A DNA stretch of 64,000 nucleotides from Streptomyces coeruleorubidus (GTDB lineage Bacteria > Actinomycetota > Actinomycetes > Streptomycetales > Streptomycetaceae), in assembly GCF_028885415.1 (NCBI RefSeq), contig NZ_CP118527.1, positions 7,068,001 to 7,132,000 of the forward strand, given 5' to 3'. The notes below the pieces were generated by a model that saw only the letters and a program-made list of their open reading frames with translations, had not been told where the DNA came from and made no database searches. Below are positions 18,917 to 28,281 of this stretch, piece after piece. Positions within the stretch are counted from its first letter, which is position 1. Every line of letters starts with the position of its first letter. The position numbers and the translations under genes were made by a program.

Positions 18917-20094
18917 GCGCCGCCGGCGAAGACGTGAGCGTCGCCCGCGAACCGGACGAAGAGCTGCTCGCCCGGGTCCTGCTCACCCGTGTCATCGAGC
19001 CCGGTGACGAGGTCGGTGGGCGGTGGGTGCGGGAGTTCGGGGTGCGGGGCCTGGCCCGGCGGCTGGCGGAGGGTGGGCGGCCCCTGGCCGGGGTGAGCGG
19101 GAAGCGGTGGAATGGGCTGCTGGCCAGGGCCGAGGCGGCTCGGCCGCGTGAGGACCTCGCCGTCGCCCGGGAGGCCGGGGTGCGGTTCATCGGTCCCGGC
19201 GACGCGGAGTGGCCGGGGCAGCTCGATGATCTCGGGGATGCCCGGCCGCTGGGGCTGTGGGTGCGCGGTCGGGCCAGTCTGCGGATGTGGGCGCTGAAGT
19301 CGGTGGCCGTCGTCGGCGCTCGCGCCTGTACCGAGTACGGGGCGCACATGGCGGCCACCCTCGCCGCCGGCCTCGCCGAGCAGGGCTGGGTCGTGGTGTC
19401 CGGCGGCGCCTACGGAGTCGACGGCGCCGCCCACCGCGGCGCCCTCGGCGCGGGCGGCGCCACCGTCGCCGTCCTCGCCTGCGGCGTCGACCGCCCCTAC
19501 CCGCGCGGACACACCCAGCTGATCGGCAGGATCGCCGAACAGGGACTGGTCATCGGTGAGTTGCCGCCCGGTGATCACCCGACACCGAGCCGGTTCATCC
19601 TGCGGAACCGGGTGATCGCGGCGCTCACCCGCGGCACCGTGGTCGTCGAGGCCGCCCACCGCAGCGGCTCCCTGGCCACGGCACGGGCGGCACAGCGCCT
19701 CGGCCGGCACACCATGGGCGTACCGGGCCCGGCCACCAGCGGCCTGTCCGCCGGGGTGCACGAGCTGCTGCGCGGGGAGGCGGTCCTGGTCACCGACGCC
19801 GCGGACGTCGTCGAACTGGTCGGCGCCATCGGACAGCTGGCCCCCGACCGGCGCGGCCCCGTCCTGCCCCGGGACCTGCTCGATCCGGCCACCCGGCAGG
19901 TGCTCGCCGCGCTGCCGGGTGGCCGGGCGGCCCGGCCGGACGAGATCGCGCGCCGCGCGCAGACCGCACAGGACGACGCGATCGCGAGACTGTACGAACT
20001 CCGAGCACTCGGTTACGTCGAACGACACGGCGACGGCTGGAAGTTGACACGCCAGGCGGTGATGTCGGTCCGCGGCGGTCCCGGACCATGCTGA
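18913..20094 (+). CDS. dprA: DNA processing protein DprA (Smf)
   Basis: A 393-residue DprA/Smf protein. The Rossmann-fold core is visible as [20 protein letters not shown] and [18 protein letters not shown], then [18 protein letters not shown] and [25 protein letters not shown]-terminal winged-helix region ([19 protein letters not shown]) follows. DprA loads RecA on single-stranded DNA in competent bacteria. The GTG at 18913 overlaps the comM stop; a second GTG at 18934 is possible. About 270 bases separate it from whiG. In S. coelicolor, as I recall, extra genes lie between dprA and whiG; here there are none. Confidence 0.95.
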   Translation: MSAAGEDVSVAREPDEELLARVLLTRVIEPGDEVGGRWVREFGVRGLARRLAEGGRPLAGVSGKRWNGLLARAEAARPREDLAVAREAGVRFIGPGDAEWPGQLDDLGDARPLGLWVRGRASLRMWALKSVAVVGARACTEYGAHMAATLAAGLAEQGWVVVSGGAYGVDGAAHRGALGAGGATVAVLACGVDRPYPRGHTQLIGRIAEQGLVIGELPPGDHPTPSRFILRNRVIAALTRGTVVVEAAHRSGSLATARAAQRLGRHTMGVPGPATSGLSAGVHELLRGEAVLVTDAADVVELVGAIGQLAPDRRGPVLPRDLLDPATRQVLAALPGGRAARPDEIARRAQTAQDDAIARLYELRALGYVERHGDGWKLTRQAVMSVRGGPGPC

Positions 20095-20366
20095 CCGTGC
20101 GTGTTCGGCCGTCCGGGGGAACCTCGACATCCCTTGGAAATTCCCCCAGTTGGGGTGCTCCGGTGATTACACCGAGCGACCTCGCCGTCCTGGTGGGCCC
20201 CCCTCCGGAACGTATCTCCGCCTGCCTTGACCTCCGTCCTTCGCGCACCGCGACACCGCAGTCACGCTACGCTCACGAGGGTCCCGACACGGACAGGCAA
20301 CTCGACATCAGACAGACAGCCAACCCCAGCAGCACCATTCCGCAGCAGAACGGCACAAGGCGACGA

Positions 20367-21209
20367 ATGCCCCAGCACACCTCCGGGTCCGACCGGGCGG
20401 CGATCCCCCCAGCCGCCCGTGACGGTGGCAGCGTGCGGCCGCCCGCTCCCTCGACGCTCGACGAGCTGTGGCGGTCGTACAAGGCGACGGGGGACGAGCG
20501 GCTGCGGGAGCAGCTGATCCTGCACTACTCGCCGCTCGTGAAGTACGTCGCCGGCCGGGTCAGCGTGGGCCTGCCGTCCAACGTCGAGCAGGCGGACTTC
20601 GTCTCGTCCGGGGTGTTCGGGCTGATCGACGCGATCGAGAAGTTCGACATCGACCGCGAGATCAAGTTCGAGACGTACGCGATCACCCGGATCCGGGGCG
20701 CGATGATCGACGAGCTGCGGGCCCTGGACTGGATCCCCCGGTCGGTCCGGCAGAAGGCGCGCAACGTGGAGCGCGCGTACGCCACGCTGGAGGCGCGGCT
20801 GCGGCGGACACCGACGGAGGGCGAGGTGGCCGCCGAGATGGACATCGCCGTGGAGGAACTCCACGCCGTGTTCAGCCAGTTGTCGCTGGCCAACGTGGTG
20901 GCCCTGGAGGAGCTGCTGCACGGCGGAGGCGAGGGCGGCGACGGGCTCAGCGTCATGGACACGCTGGAGGACACCGCCGCCGACAACCCGGTGGAGGTCG
21001 CCGAGGACCGGGAACTCCGCAGGTTCCTCGCGCGGGCGATCAACACGCTGCCCGAGCGGGAGAAGACCGTGGTCACGCTGTACTACTACGAGGGGCTCAC
21101 CCTGGCCGAGATCGGGAACGTGCTGGGCGTGACCGAGAGCCGGGTCAGCCAGATCCACACCAAGTCGGTGCTCCAGCTGAGAGCGAAACTGGCGAGCTTC
21201 GGCCGCTGA
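20367..21209 (+). CDS. whiG: RNA polymerase sigma factor WhiG
   Basis: The FliA-type sigma factor that commits Streptomyces aerial hyphae to sporulation, 280 residues as in S. coelicolor. Region 2 is [20 protein letters not shown] through [22 protein letters not shown] and [22 protein letters not shown]. Region 3 is [21 protein letters not shown], and region 4 ends with [20 protein letters not shown] then [13 protein letters not shown]. The ATG at 20367 is preceded by AAGG; the frame is open 93 codons upstream but that stretch is not conserved. WhiG directs whiH and whiI and is held by the BldD-c-di-GMP/RsiG system, none of which is in this window. Confidence 0.98.
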   Translation: MPQHTSGSDRAAIPPAARDGGSVRPPAPSTLDELWRSYKATGDERLREQLILHYSPLVKYVAGRVSVGLPSNVEQADFVSSGVFGLIDAIEKFDIDREIKFETYAITRIRGAMIDELRALDWIPRSVRQKARNVERAYATLEARLRRTPTEGEVAAEMDIAVEELHAVFSQLSLANVVALEELLHGGGEGGDGLSVMDTLEDTAADNPVEVAEDRELRRFLARAINTLPEREKTVVTLYYYEGLTLAEIGNVLGVTESRVSQIHTKSVLQLRAKLASFGR

Positions 21210-21270
21210 CCTGGCCGGAAGACGACGGTCCGGCGGGAGCCTCTCCCGCCCGGACTGACGCGTCCGTAGA

Positions 21271-21861
21271 GTGGTTGACGTGCCAAGGATTCGAGCGGCC
21301 TCCGTGGCCGAGCACCGGTCGATGCAGCGAGCCGCCCTGCTGGACGCGGCTCGTTCCTTGTTGTCCGAGGGCGGTACGGAGGCGCTGACCTTCCCGGCCC
21401 TCGCCGAGCGGACGGGGCTCGCGCGCTCGTCCGTCTACGAGTACTTCCGGTCACGGGCGGCCGTGGTCGAGGAGCTGTGCGAGGTCGACTTTCCCGTCTG
21501 GGCGGCGGAAGTGTCCGCGGCGATGGAGCGGGCGGGGACGGCCGAGGCCAAGGTCGAGGCGTATGTGCGGCAGCAGCTGGAGCTGGTGGGGGACCGGCGG
21601 CATCGGGCCGTGGTGGCGATCTCGGCGAGTGAGCTGGACGCCGGGGCCCGGGAGAAGATCCGGGCGGCGCATGGCGGGCTGGTCGCGATGATCGTCGAGG
21701 CGCTCGGTGAGCTGGGGCATGAGCAGCCCCGGCTGGCGGCGATGCTGGTGCAGGGGGTTGTGGACGCGGCGGTGCGGCGGATCGAGCTGGGGGCTGCGGA
21801 GGAGCCGGGCGTTGTCGCGGAAGCGGCGGTGAGTATGGCCCTGCGGGGTGTGCGAGGCTGA
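21271..21861 (+). CDS. TetR/AcrR family transcriptional regulator
   Basis: A 196-residue one-component regulator. The N-terminal helix-turn-helix is clear: RAALLDAARSLLSEGGTEAL, then TFPALAERTGLARSSVYEYF and the RS start of the next helix. The C-terminal ligand-binding domain is helical and lacks recognisable ligand residues. The start may be GTG at 21271 or GTG at 21280; neither has a good ribosome site. It follows whiG by 61 bases on the same strand, so it may be read through from there. Its target is unknown; the convergent M23 peptidase gene lies beyond a tandem-repeat array. Confidence 0.9.
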   Translation: MVDVPRIRAASVAEHRSMQRAALLDAARSLLSEGGTEALTFPALAERTGLARSSVYEYFRSRAAVVEELCEVDFPVWAAEVSAAMERAGTAEAKVEAYVRQQLELVGDRRHRAVVAISASELDAGAREKIRAAHGGLVAMIVEALGELGHEQPRLAAMLVQGVVDAAVRRIELGAAEEPGVVAEAAVSMALRGVRG

Positions 21862-21988
21862 GCCGCGTTGGTGCTGGGGCGGGGTGGGTCCGCAGCCCGG
21901 CGGAGCGGGGTGCCGCTGCGCCCACCCTCCCCCAAGCTCTCGGCGACTCCCTCAAGTTCTCGGCTTCGCTCGAACAGGGGGGACCCCC

Positions 21989-22090
21989 ATGAGCAGGGGA
22001 CCCCCATGAGCAGGGGACCCCCATGAGCAGGGGACCCCCATGAGCAGGGGACCCCCATGAGCAGGGGACCCCCCTGAGCAGGGGACCCCC
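21989..22090. repeat. six tandem copies of a 17-bp unit
   Basis: The unit ATGAGCAGGGGACCCCC is repeated six times head to tail (starts 21989, 22006, 22023, 22040, 22057, 22074). The sixth differs only in its first base. A degenerate preceding copy (CGAACAGGGGGGACCCCC) abuts it, preceded by CTCCCCCAAGCTCTCGG and AAGTTCTCGGCTTCGCTCG, which resemble a Streptomyces intergenic palindromic element. The array lies between the convergent TetR and M23 genes, so a transcription-ending role is possible. Each unit contains the palindrome GGGGACCCC or GGGGTCCCC on the other strand. Confidence 0.95.
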
Positions 22091-22119
22091 ATCGCCCCAA
22101 GCGGCACGACTGCCCGCAG

Positions 22120-22692
22120 CTAACTCCAGACTGGCAGGAGTCGCGAAGGCCCTCTGCGCAGGAGCCAGGGCGGCAGGAGCGACAGTGGGTTCAAGTACGT
22201 CTCGTCCCGCCGCAGGCCCCAGTGCACGCACGTAACCGTGCAATGTGAGCCCGTCGCGTCCACCGTGCCGATCACCTCGCCCGGTTCCACCTCCTCGCCC
22301 TCCTCCACTGACGCCGTCACCGGCTCGTAGGTCGTGCGCAGCGGTGGTTCGCCCGTCCCCGTCAGCTCCACCGAGACGACCCCCTTGCCGGCCACCCGGC
22401 CCGCGAAGGACACCCGGCCCGCCGCCACCGCCCGTACCGGCGTCCCCGGCGTCGCCGTGAGGTCCACACCGCGGTGGCCCCGGCCGTAGGCCGTCGCCGG
22501 GGGTTCCCAGCCGCGCAGGACCCTGGGGCGTAAGCCGACGGGCCAGGTGCGGCCGACCGTCGGCACGGTGACGTCCGCGACGGGCGCGCCCGCCGCGAAC
22601 AGGGGCGGCGGAGGGGCCAGCAGGACGGCCGTCGTCATGACCAGCACCAGGACCAGGCGCGCACAAACAGGCACACATTGCTTCGCTCGCAT
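22120..22692 (-). CDS. secreted M23 family metallopeptidase
   Basis: A 190-residue exported LytM-type peptidase of the M23 family, which cuts peptidoglycan cross-bridges. A signal peptide ([20 protein letters not shown] then [16 protein letters not shown]) is present. The zinc site is partly visible: [20 protein letters not shown] holds the H-x3-D pair. The distal motif reads [18 protein letters not shown], where the usual H-x-H is C-V-H, so one ligand is changed. That is common in degenerate or regulatory members and raises doubt about catalysis. It is divergent from rpsB, with about 270 bases between. Confidence 0.85.
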   Translation of the reverse strand: MRAKQCVPVCARLVLVLVMTTAVLLAPPPPLFAAGAPVADVTVPTVGRTWPVGLRPRVLRGWEPPATAYGRGHRGVDLTATPGTPVRAVAAGRVSFAGRVAGKGVVSVELTGTGEPPLRTTYEPVTASVEEGEEVEPGEVIGTVDATGSHCTVTCVHWGLRRDETYLNPLSLLPPWLLRRGPSRLLPVWS

Positions 22693-22965
22693 GCCGAAAG
22701 CGTCCCGGACCGCTGCTCGTCACCGCCCGTGGCTGTGGACCGCCATCCGGTTGTGGACAACGGCGTCACCCGGTGCCCCGCGGGTCCCGTACACTTCTGG
22801 TGGCGATCCGGGTCACCGGGTCGACTTCGCACGCCCCGATACGCACCCCGGCAACGGGCCGTATCAGCGCCCCTCGGTCCCTCGTGGCACGGCGCGCAGT
22901 GGGCGTCAGGCGCGGAAGCCGTCCGGCATCCGCGGCACAACCGAGAAGCACAAGGAGATACGGCC

Positions 22966-23871
22966 ATGGCCGTCGTCACGATGCGGGAGCTGCTGGAGAG
23001 CGGCGTCCACTTCGGTCACCAGACCCGTCGTTGGAACCCGAAGATGAAGCGCTTCATCTTCACGGAGCGCAACGGCATCTACATCATCGACCTGCTCCAG
23101 TCGCTGTCGTACATCGACCGCGCCTACGAGTTCGTCAAGGAGACCGTCGCCCATGGCGGCACGGTCATGTTCGTCGGCACGAAGAAGCAGGCGCAGGAGG
23201 CCATCGCCGAGCAGGCCACCCGCGTCGGCATGCCCTACGTCAACCAGCGCTGGCTGGGCGGCATGCTCACCAACTTCTCGACCGTCTACAAGCGTCTGCA
23301 GCGCCTCAAGGAGCTCGAGCAGATCGACTTCGAGGACGTCGCCGCGTCCGGTCTGACCAAGAAGGAGCTTCTCGTGCTCTCGCGCGAGAAGGCCAAGCTG
23401 GAGAAGACCCTCGGTGGTATCCGCGAGATGCAGAAGGTGCCCAGCGCCGTCTGGATCGTGGACACCAAGAAGGAGCACATCGCCGTTGGTGAGGCCCGGA
23501 AGCTGAACATCCCGGTCGTCGCGATCCTCGACACCAACTGCGACCCCGACGAGGTCGACTACAAGATCCCGGGCAACGACGACGCGATCCGCTCCGTCAC
23601 CCTGCTCACCCGCGTCATCGCCGACGCCGTCGCCGAGGGCCTCATCGCCCGCAGCGGTGTCGCCACCGAGGGCAAGGGCGAGAAGGCCGCGGGCGAGCCG
23701 CTCGCCGAGTGGGAGCGCGACCTGCTCGAGGGCGAGAAGAAGGCCGACGAGGCTGCCCCCGCCGCCGAGGCCGCCCCGGCCGCCGAGGCTGCTCCGGCCG
23801 CCGAGGCCGCCCCCGCCGAGGCCGAGAAGCCGGCCGAGGGCGAGAAGGCCGCCGAGGCCGAGCAGGCCTGA
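22966..23871 (+). CDS. rpsB: 30S ribosomal protein S2
   Basis: Ribosomal protein uS2, 301 residues. [40 protein letters not shown] and [20 protein letters not shown] are the standard N-terminal signatures. The core ends near residue 255. The last 45 residues are an alanine-rich, acidic tail with the repeat [15 protein letters not shown], an actinobacterial extension. The ATG at 22966 has AAGGAG upstream. The leader of about 270 bases contains a candidate -10 TACACT at 22790-22795. rpsB and tsf are usually one unit; a hairpin between them could attenuate. Confidence 0.98.
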   Translation: MAVVTMRELLESGVHFGHQTRRWNPKMKRFIFTERNGIYIIDLLQSLSYIDRAYEFVKETVAHGGTVMFVGTKKQAQEAIAEQATRVGMPYVNQRWLGGMLTNFSTVYKRLQRLKELEQIDFEDVAASGLTKKELLVLSREKAKLEKTLGGIREMQKVPSAVWIVDTKKEHIAVGEARKLNIPVVAILDTNCDPDEVDYKIPGNDDAIRSVTLLTRVIADAVAEGLIARSGVATEGKGEKAAGEPLAEWERDLLEGEKKADEAAPAAEAAPAAEAAPAAEAAPAEAEKPAEGEKAAEAEQA

Positions 23872-23889
23872 CCCGTCAGCGACGAGTTG

Positions 23890-23950
23890 ACGGCGGGAGC
23901 GGTACTAGAGCCAATAGCGCCTCCGGCGCGGTGAAGTCCGCTCCCGCCGT
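23890..23950 (+). other. long hairpin between rpsB and tsf (candidate attenuator)
   Basis: ACGGCGGGAGCGG (23890-23902) pairs with CCGCTCCCGCCGT (23938-23950), a perfect 13-bp stem. The 35-base loop contains a second short stem (GCGCC TCC GGCGC). It lies directly after the rpsB stop. It could terminate part of the transcripts so that S2 and EF-Ts are made at different levels, or act as an RNase site. Confidence 0.6.
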
Positions 23951-24047
23951 TCACCCGTAGGTCAGCGGAAGGACAGAGTCCCCCGGCTCCATGGGGTACA
24001 TCCGCAGATCTTCGATCTTCCAGACTTCGAGAGAGATTCACAGACTC

Positions 24048-24884
24048 ATGGCGAACTACACCGCCGCCGACGTCAAGAAGCTCCGTGAGCTCACGGGCGC
24101 CGGCATGATGGACTGCAAGAAGGCGCTGGACGAGGCCGAGGGCAACGTCGAGAAGGCCGTCGAGGCGCTCCGCATCAAGGGCCAGAAGGGCGTCGCCAAG
24201 CGCGAGGGCCGCTCCGCCGAGAACGGTGCCGTCGTATCGATCATCGCCGACGACAACTCCTCCGGTGTCCTCGTCGAGCTGAAGTGCGAGACGGACTTCG
24301 TCGCCAAGGGTGACAAGTTCCAGGGCGTGGCCACCGCCATCGCCGAGCACGTCGCCAAGACCTCCCCGGCCGACCTCGAGGCCCTGCTCGCCTCCGAGAT
24401 CGAGGCCGGCAAGACCGTCCAGGCGTTCGTGGACGAGGCCAACGCCAACCTCGGCGAGAAGATCGTCCTGGACCGCTTCGCGCGGTTCGCCGACGGCTAT
24501 GTGACGGCGTACATGCACCGCACGATGCCCGACCTGCCCCCGCAGATCGGTGTCCTCGTCGAGCTGGACAAGCCGAACGCCGAGATCGCCAAGGGCGTCG
24601 CCCAGCACATCGCCGCCTTCGCGCCGAAGTACCTCTCCAAGGAGGACGTCCCGGCCGAGGTCGTCGAGTCCGAGCGCCGCGTCGCCGAGGAGACCACCCG
24701 CGCCGAGGGCAAGCCCGAGGCCGCCCTGCCGAAGATCGTCGAGGGTCGCCTCAACGGCTTCTTCAAGGACGCCACGCTGCTCGGCCAGCCCTACGCGCTC
24801 GACAACAAGAAGTCCGTCCAGAAGGTCCTGGACGAGGCCGGTGTCACCCTGAAGCGCTTCACGCGCATCAAGGTCGGCATCTGA
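24048..24884 (+). CDS. tsf: translation elongation factor Ts
   Basis: EF-Ts, the nucleotide-exchange factor for EF-Tu, 278 residues. The N-terminal [20 protein letters not shown] signature (here [20 protein letters not shown]) and [18 protein letters not shown] are intact, and [15 protein letters not shown] marks the core. Two core subdomains and the dimerisation region follow to [14 protein letters not shown]. The ATG at 24048 gives MANYTAADV; the ribosome site is weak (GAGAGA upstream). It follows rpsB after a hairpin and precedes pyrH after another hairpin. Confidence 0.98.
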   Translation: MANYTAADVKKLRELTGAGMMDCKKALDEAEGNVEKAVEALRIKGQKGVAKREGRSAENGAVVSIIADDNSSGVLVELKCETDFVAKGDKFQGVATAIAEHVAKTSPADLEALLASEIEAGKTVQAFVDEANANLGEKIVLDRFARFADGYVTAYMHRTMPDLPPQIGVLVELDKPNAEIAKGVAQHIAAFAPKYLSKEDVPAEVVESERRVAEETTRAEGKPEAALPKIVEGRLNGFFKDATLLGQPYALDNKKSVQKVLDEAGVTLKRFTRIKVGI

Positions 24885-24981
24885 GTCCGTACCGCGATCG
24901 ACGCCCGACCCCGATAGGGTCGGCAGCAGTCGTCCGTGTACGCCGTCACATGGGTGGCGGACGACAGCAGATCTGACGAGG

Positions 24982-25029
24982 AGGCCATTGCCGTATGGGA
25001 TGCGAACCACGCCCCACCGGCAATGGCCT
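24982..25029 (+). terminator. 12-bp hairpin between tsf and pyrH
   Basis: AGGCCATTGCCG (24982-24993) and CGGCAATGGCCT (25018-25029) form a perfect 12-bp stem with a 24-base loop, followed by TCTTCGT. It lies about 100 bases after tsf and 40 before pyrH. It can serve as an intrinsic terminator of the rpsB-tsf unit. Its position in the pyrH leader also makes it a candidate regulatory structure for UMP kinase expression. Confidence 0.6.
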
Positions 25030-25068
25030 TCTTCGTATGTGCAACACGTGAAAGAGGCGGGATCCCCC

Positions 25069-25827
25069 ATGACCACCAAGGCCCAGAAGAGCGACGACGG
25101 CAAAGTACGCGGCCGGTTTCTGCTGAAGCTGTCCGGAGAGGCCTTCTCCGGCGGTGGGGGCCTGGGCGTCGACCCCGACGTGGTGCACAAGATCGCCCGT
25201 GAGATCGCGGCCGTCGTGCGCGACGGCGCACAGATCGCGGTCGTCATCGGGGGCGGCAACTTCTTCCGCGGTGCCGAGCTCCAGCAGCGCGGCATGGACC
25301 GGGCCCGCTCCGACTACATGGGCATGCTCGGCACGGTCATGAACTGCCTGGCCCTCCAGGACTTCCTGGAGAAGGTGGGGGTGGACTGCCGGGTGCAGAC
25401 CGCCATCACCATGGGCCAGGTCGCCGAGCCGTACATCCCGCTGCGTGCCGTACGGCACCTGGAGAAGGGCCGTGTGGTCATCTTCGGTGCCGGTATGGGC
25501 ATGCCGTACTTCTCCACCGACACCACCGCCGCCCAGCGCGCCCTGGAGATCGACGCCGAGGCGCTGCTGATGGGCAAGAACGGCGTGGACGGGGTCTACG
25601 ACTCCGACCCGAAGACCAACCCGGACGCCGTGAAGTTCGACCACCTCGGCTACGGCGAGGTCATCACCCGCGACCTGAAGGTCGCCGACGCCACGGCCGT
25701 GACGCTGTGCCGCGACAACAAGCTCCCGATCGTGGTCTTCGAGCTGCTGGCGGAGGGCAACATCGGGCGTGCCGTCAAGGGTGAGAAGATCGGCACGCTG
25801 GTGGGGGACCCCGGCAGCCGGGACTGA
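25069..25827 (+). CDS. pyrH: UMP kinase
   Basis: Hexameric bacterial UMP kinase of the amino acid kinase fold, 252 residues, converting UMP and ATP to [23 protein letters not shown] holds the phosphate-binding [26 protein letters not shown] and [20 protein letters not shown] are core motifs, and [20 protein letters not shown] is the ATP-binding lid. The ATG at 25069 ([12 protein letters not shown]) matches the usual Streptomyces start; a GTG seven codons earlier is possible. It is part of the conserved tsf-pyrH-frr-cdsA block. Confidence 0.98.
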   Translation: MTTKAQKSDDGKVRGRFLLKLSGEAFSGGGGLGVDPDVVHKIAREIAAVVRDGAQIAVVIGGGNFFRGAELQQRGMDRARSDYMGMLGTVMNCLALQDFLEKVGVDCRVQTAITMGQVAEPYIPLRAVRHLEKGRVVIFGAGMGMPYFSTDTTAAQRALEIDAEALLMGKNGVDGVYDSDPKTNPDAVKFDHLGYGEVITRDLKVADATAVTLCRDNKLPIVVFELLAEGNIGRAVKGEKIGTLVGDPGSRD

Positions 25828-25994
25828 GGTCCCCGAGAACAACCCCGTCCGGGGGACGGACGGGACGGAGCCGGGCCGGGGGATGGACAATGTCCTGCCG
25901 GTCGGGAACCGTGCAGGAAGAAGACGCGACGCAGCCGGCCGCCGCCCCACATGGAACCGCAGCCGGGCCTACTCAAGACACGCAGGAGCAAGTG

Positions 25995-26552
25995 GTGATC
26001 GAAGAGACCCTCCTCGAGGCCGAGGAGAAGATGGAGAAGGCCGTCGTGGTCGCCAAGGAGGACTTCGCCGCGATCCGCACCGGCCGTGCGCACCCGGCGA
26101 TGTTCAACAAGATCGTGGCCGACTACTACGGCGCGCCGACCCCGATCAACCAGCTGGCCTCGTTCTCGGTGCCCGAGCCGCGCATGGCCGTGGTGACCCC
26201 GTTCGACAAGAGCGCGCTGCGCAACATCGAACAGGCCATCCGCGACTCCGACCTGGGCGTCAACCCGAGCAACGACGGCAACATCATCCGGGTGGTGTTC
26301 CCCGAGCTGACCGAGGAGCGCCGCCGCGAGTACATCAAGGTCGCCAAGAGCAAGGGTGAGGACGCCAAGGTCTCCATCCGCTCCGTGCGCCGCAAGGCCA
26401 AGGACGCCATCGACAAGCTGATCAAGGACGGCGAGATCGGCGAGGACGAGGGCCGCCGTGCGGAGAAGGAGCTCGACGACACCACCCACAAGTACGTGGC
26501 GCAGGTGGACGAGCTCCTGAAGCACAAGGAAGCGGAGCTGCTCGAGGTCTGA
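25995..26552 (+). CDS. frr: ribosome recycling factor
   Basis: RRF, 185 residues, splits post-termination ribosomes with [43 protein letters not shown] and [20 protein letters not shown] are the domain I helix and core signatures. The GTG at 25995 was picked because AGGAG sits six bases before it (25984-25988) and it yields the family N-terminus [13 protein letters not shown]; the GTG just before it at 25992 is equally in frame. The stop overlaps the cdsA ATG by one base. The 167 bases after pyrH hold no gene. Confidence 0.97.
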   Translation: MIEETLLEAEEKMEKAVVVAKEDFAAIRTGRAHPAMFNKIVADYYGAPTPINQLASFSVPEPRMAVVTPFDKSALRNIEQAIRDSDLGVNPSNDGNIIRVVFPELTEERRREYIKVAKSKGEDAKVSIRSVRRKAKDAIDKLIKDGEIGEDEGRRAEKELDDTTHKYVAQVDELLKHKEAELLEV

Positions 26553-27679
26553 TGAACGACTCTTCCTGGGGGGCGCCGCCACAGGCCGGGTACTGGGGGC
26601 CCACCGACCAAGGGCATGGCCACGGGCACGCCCACAGCCCTGGCCATGGGCACGCCCAGGGAGCCGCCCCGGCGGGTCCCGCATACGATGCGCATGAAGC
26701 GCCTCAGACTCGCCCCATGCCCATCGTGCCCGACGTAGCCGAATACGGCGGAAACCAGGATGACGACCGGGGGGCTGCTCGGCTGAGCGGCTCCCCGGTC
26801 CGAAACGAGACGAATCCGGAGCCCATGCCCGACGCCGCAGAGCCGGCACCCAAGCCGCAGAAGAAGAGCGCGGGTCGCGACCTGAGTGCCGCGATAGGGG
26901 TCGGGGTCGGGCTCGGCGCGGTGATCGTCGCGTCGCTGTTCGTCGTCAAGGCCGTGTTCGTCGGCGTGATCGCGGTCGCCGTCGTGGTGGGCCTGTGGGA
27001 GCTGACCAAGCGGCTGGACGAGCGCAAGGGCATCCGGGCGCCCCTCGTGCCACTCGCGCTCGGCGGAGCCGCCATGGTCGTCGCCGGGTACGTCAGAGGC
27101 GGCGAGGGCGCCTGGGTCGCCATGGCGCTCACGGCGCTGGCCGTGCTGGTGTGGCGCATGACGGAACCGCCCGAGAACTACCTCAGGGACGTCACGGCGG
27201 GCGTCTTCGCGGCGTTCTACGTACCGTTCCTGGCGACCTTCGTCGCGATGATGCTGACGGCGGACGACGGCCCGCAGCGGGTGCTCACGTTCCTGCTGCT
27301 CACGGTCGTCAGCGACACCGGTGCCTACGCGGTCGGCTGGCGCTTCGGCCGTCACAAGCTCGCCCCGCGCATCAGCCCCGGCAAGACCCGCGAGGGTCTG
27401 CTCGGCGCGGTCGCCTTCGCCATGGTCGTGGGCGCGCTGTGCCTGGAGTTCCTCATCGACGACGGTGCCTGGTGGCAGGGGCTGCTGCTCGGCCTCGCGG
27501 TCGCGGTCAGCGCCACGCTCGGCGACCTCGGCGAGTCCATGATCAAGCGGGACCTCGGCATCAAGGACATGGGCACGCTGCTGCCGGGGCACGGCGGCAT
27601 CATGGACCGGCTGGACTCGCTGCTGCCCACGGCTCCGGTGGTGTGGCTGTTGCTGGTGCTCTTCGTCGGGTCGAGCTGA
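26552..27679 (+). CDS. cdsA: phosphatidate cytidylyltransferase with His-rich N-terminal extension
   Basis: CDP-diglyceride synthase, 375 residues, an integral membrane enzyme that makes CDP-diacylglycerol for phospholipid synthesis. The family signature is intact: SATLGDLGESMIKRDLGIKD followed by MGTLLPGHGGIMDRLDS near residues 325-360. At least eight hydrophobic helices are visible from residue about 112. The first 105 residues are a hydrophilic extension. It starts with a histidine/glycine cluster (GHGHGHAHSPGHGHAQG near residues 22-38), which could bind metal, and then Pro/Glu/Ala-rich sequence. Such soluble extensions occur in actinobacterial CdsA, but the His run is unusual. It is coupled to frr by a one-base overlap. 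Confidence 0.95.
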   Translation: MNDSSWGAPPQAGYWGPTDQGHGHGHAHSPGHGHAQGAAPAGPAYDAHEAPQTRPMPIVPDVAEYGGNQDDDRGAARLSGSPVRNETNPEPMPDAAEPAPKPQKKSAGRDLSAAIGVGVGLGAVIVASLFVVKAVFVGVIAVAVVVGLWELTKRLDERKGIRAPLVPLALGGAAMVVAGYVRGGEGAWVAMALTALAVLVWRMTEPPENYLRDVTAGVFAAFYVPFLATFVAMMLTADDGPQRVLTFLLLTVVSDTGAYAVGWRFGRHKLAPRISPGKTREGLLGAVAFAMVVGALCLEFLIDDGAWWQGLLLGLAVAVSATLGDLGESMIKRDLGIKDMGTLLPGHGGIMDRLDSLLPTAPVVWLLLVLFVGSS

Positions 27680-27695
27680 GGCGACCACCGCTTTC

Positions 27696-27726
27696 ACGGC
27701 TCTTACGGCTCTTAGGGCTCTTACGG
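27696..27726. repeat. three tandem copies of a 9-bp unit after cdsA
   Basis: ACGGCTCTT, ACGGCTCTT and AGGGCTCTT (27696, 27705, 27714) are followed by a partial fourth ACGG. The partial copy is the first arm of the terminator hairpin. Probably neutral slippage. Confidence 0.85.
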
Positions 27727-27762
27727 CGAGCTCCCGTCCGATGGTCGGCGGGGGCTCGCCGT
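27723..27762 (+). terminator. hairpin terminator of the rpsB-cdsA gene block
   Basis: ACGGCGAGCTCCCG (27723-27736) pairs with CGGGGGCTCGCCGT (27749-27762), a 14-bp stem with one G-U pair, loop of 12 bases, followed by TGTTGTG. It ends the frr-cdsA unit. Confidence 0.75.
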
Positions 27763-27831
27763 TGTTGTGCGGAGGTGCCTGCGGCGTCACCAAGTGGGAC
27801 GATTCAGGTGTACGTCGCAAAGGGGAACATC

Positions 27832-28281
27832 ATGTCCAGCATTCGACAGACCATCGATGTCGACCGGCGTCCCGAGGACGTCTACAACTACGTCATGGAC
27901 ACCCCGCGCATGCCCGAGTGGCAGTTGAGCGCCGTGTCCGCGGAGCGCCTCGACGAGGGGCCCGTCGGCGTCGGTTCCCGGGTCCGGGTCACCCGGCACA
28001 TCGGCCGCCGGGTCATGCCGATGACCATGGAGGTCACGGAGTACGACCCGCCGCACAGCTGGGGTCTGCGGGGTGTCGACGGCCCCGTCCGGGCACGGGT
28101 GCACGGCGAGGTCGAGCCGTTCGACGAGGGGCGGCGCTCCCACGTGACGATCGAGGTCGACTTCGAGGGCCACGGCGTCGGCAAGGTCCTCGTCCCGTTC
28201 GTCGTACGCCCCCAGGTCCGCAAGGAACTGCCCCGCAACGAGCAGCTGCTCAAGGACCGGCTGGAGCACGCGGGAGGATGA
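27832..28281 (+). CDS. SRPBCC (START-like) superfamily protein
   Basis: A 149-residue protein of the polyketide cyclase/dehydrase-like SRPBCC fold, which has a deep hydrophobic pocket. The opening SIRQTIDVDRRPEDVYNYVM is typical, with PRMPEWQLSAVSAERLDEGP and GVGSRVRVTRHIGRRVMPMT. No catalytic residues can be assigned. The ATG at 27832 has AAAGGGGA upstream. Its stop overlaps the following VOC gene by four bases (ATGA), so the two small proteins are probably made together, perhaps acting on one substrate. They resemble a two-gene detoxification or antibiotic-associated pair, but this is inference. Confidence 0.85.
   Translation: MSSIRQTIDVDRRPEDVYNYVMDTPRMPEWQLSAVSAERLDEGPVGVGSRVRVTRHIGRRVMPMTMEVTEYDPPHSWGLRGVDGPVRARVHGEVEPFDEGRRSHVTIEVDFEGHGVGKVLVPFVVRPQVRKELPRNEQLLKDRLEHAGG

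Noticed and set aside
21989..22090. Regular repeats that could suggest a CRISPR array
   Set aside because: Units are contiguous, with no spacers, and there are no cas genes. It is a tandem minisatellite.
22752..22760. TGTGGACAA, the complement of the Streptomyces DnaA box TTGTCCACA
   Set aside because: Again single, upstream of rpsB; no origin features. It could be a DnaA-responsive site but there is no support beyond one match.
23749..23835. Repetitive GCCGCCGAGGCC stretch in the rpsB 3' end
   Set aside because: It encodes the alanine/glutamate-rich tail of S2 common in actinobacteria, so it is coding low complexity rather than a separate repeat element.
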